From CAWEHQ01 sp051001995 (GTDB lineage Bacteria > Actinomycetota > Thermoleophilia > Solirubrobacterales > Thermoleophilaceae): a DNA stretch of 18,464 nucleotides. The notes below the pieces were generated by a model. That model did not search any database. It was given only the letters and a program-made list of their open reading frames with translations, and was not told where the DNA came from. Position 1 is the first letter of the stretch. Every line of letters starts with the position of its first letter. Below are positions 13,502 to 18,464 of the stretch, in pieces. The position numbers and the translations under genes were made by a program. The DNA is taken from NCBI GenBank assembly GCA_051001995.1, contig JBPCMT010000106.1:1-18464 (forward strand), in the 5' to 3' direction.

Positions 13502-14551
13502 CTACCCCGGGCCCGCGCCCGCCGCCTGCTCGGCCTCACGCTCGCTCTTGCCGCGGGTGATGATGTCCTTGAAGGAGCGAAAGCCGAACATGAAGAAGAT
13601 CGCTCCGAATCCGATCGCGAACGTGAACGCCGCGATCGCCAGCTGCTGGCCGACTGAGTAGGCCGCCACGGTGGCGCCCGCTGCGGTCCCGGCGAACACC
13701 GTCACCAGGATCGGCTGCTGCACGCCCGCCCCCTGTGGCGTGAAGGGAACCAGCGTCCCGACCGCGTTGACTCCGAGCACCAGCAGCACGTTGCGGACCG
13801 AGCCGCCGACGCCGAACGCCTCGAGCATCAACCAGAACGCGGTGAAGCGGAACAGCCAGCCGGCGAGCTGCACGGCGAACACCTCGCGGATGTAGCGCCG
13901 CCGGTCGGCGAGGATCGTGATCCCCTGTCGCACGCGCGACCAGAATGCCTTGACGCGCGCCGAGAGGATCGCGACGACGACGAGCCCCGCCACCCCGAGG
14001 AAGGTGACCAGGAACAGCGTGAACTGGGGGTTCGCCGCCAGGAACGAGAGGTCGAACGCGCCGATGTCCGGGAAGTCCGGAGGCTTGGGGAACACGCCCT
14101 GCGAGAAGGCGAAGCTGAGGATGAAGATCGCCATGAAGGCGTCAAACACGAGCTCGACGGCGAAGCTCGAGGTGACCGCCGGGTAGCTCGAGCGCGGGAT
14201 CGAGGTCTTGGTGAGGAAGAGCCGGACGAAGTCGCCGCCGCGCGCGGGGATCACGGAGTTGAACCCGTAGCCCGCCATGTAGGCGCCCCAGATGTAGCGC
14301 CACTGAAAGTGCTCGGTCGGGTAGGCCGCGCGCAGGATGTTGTAGGAGGCGCGCGAGCGCAGGGTGAGGTACACGAGGAAGGCGGCGAGGGCGATCGCGA
14401 GCAGCGGCCACTCGACCCCCGCGAGGTTCTCGAAGAACGCTTGCGCCGCGTCGATGAACGAGGCGGCGGGCGGCGCGATCGGCTGGCTTGTCTCCACGTC
14501 GAAAAGGTACGGCCAGTTCGGGTCGGGCAACCGCGAAGCCGGTCCGCTCAC
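13502..14551 (-). CDS. LPG-synthase-TM / flippase-like integral membrane protein
   Basis: A 349-residue polytopic protein with about eight membrane segments. Typical motifs are GAYMAGYGFNSVIPARGGDF followed by VRLFLTKTSIPRSSYPAV, then LVPFTPQGAGVQQPIL. These match the LPG_synthase_TM family (PF03706, UPF0104/AglD2-type), whose members flip or transfer lipid-linked groups such as glycolipids or lysyl-phosphatidylglycerol. There is no soluble aminoacyl-transferase domain, so lysyl transfer is unlikely. The GTG at 14551 overlaps the fpg stop by 4 bases; the longer upstream frame is a basic shadow of fpg. The operon link to a DNA glycosylase is probably organisational, not functional. The exact substrate cannot be told. 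Confidence 0.85.
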   Translation of the reverse strand: MSGPASRLPDPNWPYLFDVETSQPIAPPAASFIDAAQAFFENLAGVEWPLLAIALAAFLVYLTLRSRASYNILRAAYPTEHFQWRYIWGAYMAGYGFNSVIPARGGDFVRLFLTKTSIPRSSYPAVTSSFAVELVFDAFMAIFILSFAFSQGVFPKPPDFPDIGAFDLSFLAANPQFTLFLVTFLGVAGLVVVAILSARVKAFWSRVRQGITILADRRRYIREVFAVQLAGWLFRFTAFWLMLEAFGVGGSVRNVLLVLGVNAVGTLVPFTPQGAGVQQPILVTVFAGTAAGATVAAYSVGQQLAIAAFTFAIGFGAIFFMFGFRSFKDIITRGKSEREAEQAAGAGPG

Positions 14552-15396
14552 CTGAGCAGACGCGAGAGGCGCCTGTCCTTGAGCACGCGCCCGCCGGTCT
14601 GCTCGGCCGGGCAGTACGTGGTGACGTAGTCCTTGAAGAACACGGCCGCGAGCGTCGCGCCGCAGCGCGGGCAGGGCTGGCCCTGGCGCGCGTGCACCTG
14701 GAGCGGCATCGGCGCCTTGTCGGGCATCGTGTCGCCGACCACCTCCTCGTAGTGCTCCAACGCCGCCCCGAGCACACGGTCGCAGGCGTCGTGGAGGCGG
14801 GCGACCTCGGCGTCGTCGAGGTCGGACCCGTTCTTGAACGCCGACAGCTCGGCGGTCCAGAGGATCTCGTCCACCCACGAGCGTCCGATCCCGGCGATCA
14901 CGCGCTGGTCGCGCAGCAGCGCGTGCAGGTGGCGCGGACGGCGTACCAGCTGCGCGAACTCCGCGAGCGGCCGTGCCGGGTGGGCGTCCGGCCCGAGTGT
15001 CGCGACATATTCGTCGCGCTCGACCTCGCCGGCGGGCAGGAGCTTTGCCCAGGCGCGCTGCTGGGTGCCGAACTCCCGCAGCCGCAGCTCGCGCCCGTCG
15101 CCCAGGCGCAGCAGCACCCGGGCGCTCCTGTCTCGCAGCGAGGCCCGCTTGTCGAAGATGGCAAGCCTTCCCGCGGACATCAGATGGACCAGCAGCGAGA
15201 GCTCCCCGGCGTCGACTGCCAGCATCTTGCCCAGCCGCCTGACCCCGGTCAGCGTGGCCCCGCCAAGCGCATCGAGCGGCGGGTCGAACGTCTTCATCGT
15301 CACCACGCCGGGCGCGAGCGCGGACTCGACGCGGGCTCCGGCGACGGCGCGGTGGAGCCGTCGCGCGGTGATCTCGACCTCGGGCAACTCCGGCAC
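14548..15396 (-). CDS. Fpg/Nei-family DNA glycosylase-AP lyase with altered zinc finger
   Basis: A 282-residue base-excision repair enzyme that removes oxidised bases such as 8-oxoguanine or formamidopyrimidines. The catalytic N-terminus is intact (P2-E3-L-P-E-V-E after the initiator), and so is K57 (RRLGKML), equivalent to the E. coli catalytic lysine. A helix-two-turn-helix region follows (AGIGRSWVDEILWTAEL). The C-terminal finger has C242-x2-C245 and C262, but the fourth position is E265 (YCPAEQTGG) in place of the usual Cys (CPxCQ). GTG at 15396 is chosen because it places PELPEVE exactly at the N-terminus. A TAGGGT box lies 6 nt upstream and overlaps the divergent rpiB-like promoter. Fpg or Nei2-type specificity cannot be distinguished here. 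Confidence 0.9.
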   Translation of the reverse strand: MPELPEVEITARRLHRAVAGARVESALAPGVVTMKTFDPPLDALGGATLTGVRRLGKMLAVDAGELSLLVHLMSAGRLAIFDKRASLRDRSARVLLRLGDGRELRLREFGTQQRAWAKLLPAGEVERDEYVATLGPDAHPARPLAEFAQLVRRPRHLHALLRDQRVIAGIGRSWVDEILWTAELSAFKNGSDLDDAEVARLHDACDRVLGAALEHYEEVVGDTMPDKAPMPLQVHARQGQPCPRCGATLAAVFFKDYVTTYCPAEQTGGRVLKDRRLSRLLR

Positions 15397-15413
15397 GGAG
15401 CTACCCTAGAGCG
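15397..15413. promoter_or_regulatory. Compact divergent promoter with overlapping -10 boxes
   Basis: Only 17 bp separate the two start codons. On the plus strand TACCCT (15402-15407) is 6 nt before the rpiB-like ATG. On the minus strand the same bases read TAGGGT (15408-15403), 6 nt before the fpg GTG. Both fit the TANNNT leaderless pattern and cannot be occupied by two polymerases at once. Confidence 0.6.
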
Positions 15414-15848
15414 ATGCGGATCGCGGTCTCGAGCGACGAGCGGACCGGTGTCGCGGACGCGCTCGTGGGAGAGCTTCGCCGGCGCGGGCACGAGCCGATC
15501 GCGCACGGCGCGCTGGCCGACGACGAGCGCAACGACTGGGCATGGGCGAGCGAGGCGGCCGCGCGCGACGTGGCCGAGCGGCGCGCCGAGCAGGCGATCG
15601 TCTGCTGCTGGACGGGCACCGGGGCGTCGATGGCCGCAAACAAGGTCAGCGGCGTCCGCGCGGCGCTCTGCTGGGATGCGACCACCGCCGAGGGCGCGCG
15701 TCGCTGGAACGACGCCAACGCGCTTGCGCTCTCGCTGCGCAGCACGAGCCAGGCCGTGCTCGGCGAGATCCTCGACGCCTGGTTCGGCGGCGAGCCGAGC
15801 CGCGACGCGGACGACGTCGAGAACGTCCGCCACGTCGACGCGATCTAG
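15414..15848 (+). CDS. Divergent RpiB/LacA/LacB-family sugar-phosphate isomerase
   Basis: A 144-residue protein with the RpiB fold. It keeps the Asp of the first loop (D8), the catalytic-type Cys (C65 in CCWTGTGASMAANK), the anion-hole loop TGTGASMAANKVSGVRAALC and the NDAN motif. Two usual histidines are absent: the SDH motif is SDE (E9), and the His before NDAN (H99 in E. coli RpiB, used for ring opening) is W98. The Gly after the Cys is W66. It is therefore probably not a standard ribose-5-phosphate isomerase; a different aldose or ketose phosphate, or an acyclic substrate, is plausible. Rpe lies 4 kb upstream but in another operon. The promoter is leaderless (TACCCT). Confidence 0.8.
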   Translation: MRIAVSSDERTGVADALVGELRRRGHEPIAHGALADDERNDWAWASEAAARDVAERRAEQAIVCCWTGTGASMAANKVSGVRAALCWDATTAEGARRWNDANALALSLRSTSQAVLGEILDAWFGGEPSRDADDVENVRHVDAI

Positions 15849-15874
15849 CGATCCGGGCGGAGTCCCGCGCGGCT

Positions 15875-15881
15875 GAAAGGA
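15875..15881 (+). promoter_or_regulatory. Shine-Dalgarno sequence fixing the start of the kinase gene
   Basis: GAAAGGA lies 8 nt before the GTG at 15890. It selects that start inside a much longer open frame that runs in from 15542. Confidence 0.75.
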
Positions 15882-15889
15882 TTCGCGCC

Positions 15890-16972
15890 GTGCCCCGCGA
15901 GGTCGTCGACACCCATGAGCAGGCGCGCGCCGAGGAGCTCCCGCCGCTGATCGTCCGCGAGCCGCTCGAGGCGTTCCTCGAGCGCGCGGGCCTAGGCGAC
16001 GGCCGCGTCGAGCCCGAGCGGATCGGCGAGGGGCACTCGAACGTGACCTTCCTGCTCCGCCGCGAGGAGGACGCGCGGCTGGTCCTGCGCCGCCCGCCGC
16101 GGCCGCCGCTGCCGCCGTCGGCCCACGACGTGCTGCGCGAGGCGCGGCTGCTGGCCGCCGTGCGCGACACGAGCCTCCGCGTCCCGCCGGTGCTCGCCGT
16201 CTGCGACGACGAGTCGGTGCTCGGCGTGCCGTTCTACGTGATGGAGCGAGTGGACGGGGAGGTGATCACCAACGAGGTCCCCGCGGCGCTCGACGCGCCG
16301 GCCGAGCGCCGGGGGATCGCCGAGGAGCTGGTCGACGCGCTCGCCGAGATGCACGCGGTGGACTGGCGCGCCTGCGGCCTCGAGGGCTTCGGAAAGCCGA
16401 CCGGCTACCTCGAGCGCCAGCTCCGGCGCTTCGGCGGCCTGTGGGAGCACAACAAGACGCGTGAGCTGGCGGTGGTCCAGAAAGTCGGCGAGTGGCTCGC
16501 CCACAACATGCCGGAGTCGCCCGCGGCGACGATCGTCCACGGTGACTACCGGCTCGGCAACACGATGTTCGCGCGCGAGGCGCCGGCCCGGCTCGTGGCC
16601 GTCTTCGATTGGGAGCTGGCCACGATCGGCGACCCGCTGGCGGACGTCGGCTACCTGACCGCCACCTGGGCGCGACCCGACGAGATGCGCGAGACGATGT
16701 TCGACCGCATGAGCGTCACCCACGCCGAGGGCTTCCTCTCGCGCGACGAGCTGGTCGCCCGCTACGAGGGACGGACGGGGCGCTCGATGTCCGACCTTCG
16801 CTGGTACCAGGCGCTCGCGCTCTGGAAGGCCGCCGTGTTCATGGAGGGCAACTACAAGCGCTCGCTGGCGGGCACCACCGACGACCCCTGGCTGCGGACG
16901 TTCGACGAGGGCGTGCCCCAGCTGGCGGAGGCCGCCCGCCAGATCACGCGGATGCCGGCGCCGCGGACATGA
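15890..16972 (+). CDS. ACAD10/11-like aminoglycoside-phosphotransferase-family kinase
   Basis: A 360-residue APH/choline-kinase-fold protein. Motifs are the nucleotide loop IGEGHSNVTFLL, the catalytic Brenner motif IVHGDYRLGN (D219, N224) and the metal-binding DWELATIGDPLADVGYL (D240). This DWELATxGDPLxD version is typical of the kinase domains of ACAD10 and ACAD11 and of their stand-alone bacterial homologues, not of antibiotic-resistance kinases. Animal ACAD10/11 have been reported to phosphorylate 4-hydroxyacyl-CoA for fatty acid breakdown, so a hydroxyacyl substrate is a reasonable guess. The GTG start is fixed by GAAAGGA. The stop overlaps the ATG of the HAD gene (ATGA). Confidence 0.88.
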   Translation: MPREVVDTHEQARAEELPPLIVREPLEAFLERAGLGDGRVEPERIGEGHSNVTFLLRREEDARLVLRRPPRPPLPPSAHDVLREARLLAAVRDTSLRVPPVLAVCDDESVLGVPFYVMERVDGEVITNEVPAALDAPAERRGIAEELVDALAEMHAVDWRACGLEGFGKPTGYLERQLRRFGGLWEHNKTRELAVVQKVGEWLAHNMPESPAATIVHGDYRLGNTMFAREAPARLVAVFDWELATIGDPLADVGYLTATWARPDEMRETMFDRMSVTHAEGFLSRDELVARYEGRTGRSMSDLRWYQALALWKAAVFMEGNYKRSLAGTTDDPWLRTFDEGVPQLAEAARQITRMPAPRT

Positions 16973-17616
16973 GCGCGGAAGGCGAGCCGGCGGCCGGCGG
17001 CGGCGCGACCCACCGCGCCCTCCTCGTCGACTTCGGCGGCGTCCTGACCTCCAACGTCTTCGACTCCTTCCGCGAGTTCTGCGAGCGCGAGGGGCTCGAG
17101 CCGGGCGCGGTCAAGCGGCTGTTTCGCGAGGACCCCGAAGCGCTCGCGCTGCTTCGACGGCTCGAGCGCGGCGAGCTGTCCGAGGACGCCTTCTCCGAGC
17201 GCTTCGCGCCGATGCTCGGGGTCTCGGACCACGGCGGGCTCGTGGACCGCCTGTTCGCCGGGATGCGCGCCGACGAGGCGATGGTCGACGCCGTGCGACG
17301 GGCGCGCGCGGGAGGGGTTCGGACCGCCCTCGTGTCGAACTCGTGGGGGTCCGGGCGCTACGACCGCGACGCCTTCCCCGAGCTGTTCGACGCCGTCGTG
17401 ATCTCAGGGGAGGTGGGCCTGCACAAGCCGGAGCCCGAGATCTTCCACCTGGCCGCCGACCGGGTCGAGGCCGCGCCCGAGAGCTGCGTGTTCGTGGACG
17501 ATCTCAAGGAGAACTGCGCCGGCGCCGAGGCCGTGGGTATGACCGCCGTGCTCCACCGCGGCGCGGAGACCACGGTGCCGGAGCTCGAGCGGCTGCTCGG
17601 GCTGGTGCTCCGCTAG
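16969..17616 (+). CDS. HAD-superfamily hydrolase (ACAD10/epoxide-hydrolase N-domain type)
   Basis: A 215-residue HAD phosphatase-like protein. Motif I is D21-F-G-G-V-L-T, with Gly at the position of the second Asp. Motif II is S123 in ALVSNSWG, motif III is K153 in GLHKPEPEIF, and motif IV is D177-D178 in VFVDDLKEN. The DFGGVLT form is seen in the HAD domain of ACAD10 and in the N-terminal phosphatase-like domain of mammalian soluble epoxide hydrolase. Loss of the general acid/base Asp may mean weak or different phosphatase activity. The ATG overlaps the kinase stop by 4 bases, so kinase and HAD protein are coupled and likely act in one pathway. Confidence 0.88.
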   Translation: MSAEGEPAAGGGATHRALLVDFGGVLTSNVFDSFREFCEREGLEPGAVKRLFREDPEALALLRRLERGELSEDAFSERFAPMLGVSDHGGLVDRLFAGMRADEAMVDAVRRARAGGVRTALVSNSWGSGRYDRDAFPELFDAVVISGEVGLHKPEPEIFHLAADRVEAAPESCVFVDDLKENCAGAEAVGMTAVLHRGAETTVPELERLLGLVLR

Positions 17617-17635
17617 CGCTCGCCCGTTTTCCGCA

Positions 17636-17641
17636 TACGAT
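17636..17641 (+). promoter_or_regulatory. Putative -10 box of the truncated mrr-like gene
   Basis: TACGAT fits TANNNT and lies 8 nt before the ATG at 17650, the same leaderless layout as several genes in this window. It suggests the start region of a real gene has survived. Confidence 0.4.
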
Positions 17642-17649
17642 TTCGGGCC

Positions 17650-17766
17650 ATGGCGATTCCGGACTTCCAGTCGATGCTCCTCCCCCTGCTGGCGTTGCAT
17701 GCTGACGGGCAGCCGCACACTGGCACCGAGAGAACCGAAGCCTTGGCCGTCCGGGCAGCCGGCTGA
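17650..17766 (+). pseudogene. N-terminal remnant of an Mrr-type restriction endonuclease gene
   Basis: An ATG opens a 38-codon frame beginning MAIPDFQSMLLPLLAL, then HADGQPHT. This strongly resembles the start of the Mrr_N winged-helix domain of actinobacterial Mrr-like restriction endonucleases (typically MAIPDFQ-LMLPLL-L-ADG-EH). The resemblance stops after about 24 residues. The remaining residues look random and end at a TGA, and no frame downstream restores the winged helix or the Mrr nuclease motifs. I read it as a gene truncated by deletion or recombination near 17722. The family match is from memory, not a search. Confidence 0.55.
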
Positions 17767-17795
17767 GCGCTCCGAGTTAGCCGGCCGGCAGGTGA

Positions 17796-17842
17796 CACCG
17801 TCCTGCCCTTGTGTCGCATAGCGCACCCTAAGCAGGACGGTG
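17796..17842. repeat. Perfect 11-bp inverted repeat
   Basis: CACCGTCCTGC (17796-17806) is the exact reverse complement of GCAGGACGGTG (17832-17842), with a 25-bp spacer. The left arm can alternatively pair upstream: GGCAGG (17787-17792) with CCTGCC (17802-17807). It may be an attenuator, a recombination site, or a relic of a mobile element. No transposase or recombinase is nearby. Confidence 0.6.
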
Positions 17843-17907
17843 AAGCGACCGACGTGATGCGGGCGCGACGTGGGAAACGCACTCATGCCCGCCGGACCCC
17901 TAGCCAC

Positions 17908-17929
17908 GGGCGGCTCGAAGAGGCCGCCC
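17908..17929. terminator. GC hairpin, possible terminator for the minus-strand genes
   Basis: GGGCGGC (17908-17914) pairs with GCCGCCC (17923-17929) around an 8-nt loop. It is about 50 bp beyond the stop of the minus-strand small gene and could end that transcript, or the plus-strand one. No T-run is present. Confidence 0.4.
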
Positions 17930-17978
17930 ACGGAACTCGGTCGCCCGCACGCGCATCCTGAAGAAGACCCGTGAAGAA

Positions 17979-18143
17979 TTAAGCGAACGAGCCGGCGCGC
18001 TCCTGCTCGATCGCCCCGAGTACCTCGTTCGTGCGCCCGGTCCGCACAAGGTCGATCGGACGCCGGTCGCCCAGGTGCGGGTTCAGCCCCGACAGCCAGC
18101 GCTCCGCCGCGTCGGGCGTGTAAAGACGAAGCAGGGCTGCCAT
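17979..18143 (-). CDS. Small MbcA/ParS/Xre toxin-binding-domain (DUF2384-like) protein
   Basis: A 54-residue protein, MAALLRLYTPDAAERWLSGL, then NPHLGDRRPIDLVRTGRTNE, ending in an AGSFA-type C-terminus. The pattern W-L-x-x-x-NP-x-LG-x-RPIDLV-x-x-GR-x-x-EV-x-x-AI is that of the toxin-binding domain of MbcA/ParS/Xre antitoxins. No Xre helix-turn-helix precedes it, and no RES-type toxin is visible in the window. The ATG at 18143 has an ideal GGAGG 5 nt upstream (18153-18149). An in-frame GTG at 18164 would add seven residues and start just 3 nt after the aldehyde dehydrogenase stop. It probably shares a transcript with that gene. Orphan antitoxin or a repurposed domain are both possible. Confidence 0.72.
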   Translation of the reverse strand: MAALLRLYTPDAAERWLSGLNPHLGDRRPIDLVRTGRTNEVLGAIEQERAGSFA

Positions 18144-18167
18144 CACGACCTCCAGCGGGTCCACCTA

Positions 18168-18464
18168 CTACCGCCGCCGCCGGCGCCCGTAGAGCAGCGC
18201 CAGCCCGCGCTCCAGCATGCGCGACGTCCTCGCCGAGTACGGGTAGAAGTGGAGCTCGCGCTTGGGGGCGAAGCGCGTCACGCAGATCGTCTGCGGCTGG
18301 GTGTACTTGCGGATGCCGCCGCCGGAGTGGCGGTAGCCGACGCCCGAGCTCTTGACGCCCCCGAACGGGACCTCCTGCGCGACGAAGTTGATCATCGCGT
18401 CGTTCACGCAGGTGTTGCCGGCCTCGATCCGGCGGGCGATCGCCTCGCCGCGCTCGACGTCGCG
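18168..18464 (-). CDS. Aldehyde dehydrogenase, C-terminal part (runs off the right edge)
   Basis: The last 98 residues of an NAD(P)-dependent aldehyde dehydrogenase. The C-terminal signature is clear: ARRIEAGNTCVNDAMINF, then QEVPFGGVKSSGVGYRHSGG and IRKYTQPQTICVTRF. The end is a basic tail, GRRRRR. The catalytic Cys and Glu lie outside the window. This type (conserved PFGGxKxSGxGxxxG) oxidises aliphatic or aromatic aldehydes, and ends such as this are common in coniferyl-aldehyde-dehydrogenase-like members, but the substrate cannot be set from this part. The small antitoxin-like gene follows almost immediately. Confidence 0.93.
   Translation of the reverse strand, partial: RDVERGEAIARRIEAGNTCVNDAMINFVAQEVPFGGVKSSGVGYRHSGGGIRKYTQPQTICVTRFAPKRELHFYPYSARTSRMLERGLALLYGRRRRR

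Larger units (their letters stand above)
17617..17978. other. Gene-poor, apparently decayed segment
   Basis: Between the HAD stop and the minus-strand small gene there is no intact gene. The segment holds the promoter and N-terminus of an Mrr-like gene, a perfect 11-bp inverted repeat and a second hairpin, each listed separately. It contains short AT-richer patches (GTTTTCCGCATACGATTT, GAAGAATTAAG) unlike the flanks, consistent with foreign or eroded DNA. Confidence 0.5.

Noticed and set aside
14551..14878. N-terminal extension of the flippase-like protein by about 109 residues
   Set aside because: The extension is an out-of-phase reading of fpg. The GTG at 14551 overlapping the fpg stop gives a normal family length.
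15542..15889. N-terminal extension of the ACAD10/11-like kinase
   Set aside because: It is a shadow of the rpiB-like gene; a clear Shine-Dalgarno at 15875-15881 sets the start at 15890.
17779..17850. Possible integron attC site or group II intron end
   Set aside because: The inverted repeat lacks attC core sites and no domain V-like hairpin or reverse transcriptase is present.
17404..17931. 175-aa minus-strand frame across the HAD gene end and the decayed segment
   Set aside because: Largely antisense to HAD; no motif or ribosome site, and it crosses the inverted repeat.

Overview
This window is high-GC DNA with dense, co-oriented and overlapping genes, almost certainly from an actinobacterium. 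Gene content points to the Thermoleophilia (Solirubrobacterales/Gaiellales-like), but that placement is inferred from protein character and was not tested by a search. Several genes appear to be read from leaderless transcripts: a TANNNT -10 box sits 6 to 9 nt before the ATG or GTG. No tRNA, rRNA, CRISPR array or intact mobile element was found.

Layout. (1) 1-5507: the 3' end of a respiratory complex I operon (nuoJ tail, nuoK, nuoL, nuoM, nuoN), which encodes the proton-pumping membrane arm. (2) 5508-7603: a c-di-AMP (ydaO/yuaA-type) riboswitch directly upstream of a secreted peptidoglycan-binding M23 endopeptidase, closed by a strong hairpin terminator. (3) 7604-9003: a gene-free stretch with nested and mutually exclusive hairpins, then a two-domain (ribbon-helix-helix plus excisionase-type HTH) regulator coupled to a ClpP protease gene. 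(4) 9037-11576: a small glutaredoxin, then a tandem-domain ThyX-like protein translationally coupled to ribulose-phosphate 3-epimerase. (5) 11573-13124, minus strand: an overlapping three-gene operon (CBS-pair protein, 70-aa protein, multi-pass membrane protein), divergent from a 93-aa orphan at 13199. (6) 13502-15396, minus strand: an Fpg/Nei DNA glycosylase followed by an LPG-synthase-TM/flippase-like membrane protein. (7) 15414-17616, plus strand: a divergent RpiB/LacAB-family isomerase, then an ACAD10/11-like kinase and an overlapping HAD phosphatase. (8) 17617-18464: a decayed segment holding the promoter and N-terminus of an Mrr-type restriction gene and a perfect inverted repeat, then a small MbcA/ParS/Xre-type protein and the C-terminus of an aldehyde dehydrogenase, both on the minus strand.

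How the parts work together. The nuo genes serve respiration. The riboswitch-M23 unit links c-di-AMP signalling to cell-wall remodelling. The regulator-ClpP pair looks like an autoregulated proteolysis operon. The kinase and HAD phosphatase resemble two domains that are fused in the animal protein ACAD10. The most unusual observations are the complementary loss of signature residues in the two ThyX halves, loss of the TM5 glutamate in NuoL, the 17-bp divergent fpg/rpiB promoter with overlapping -10 boxes, and the unexplained switch-like structure at 7699-7818.
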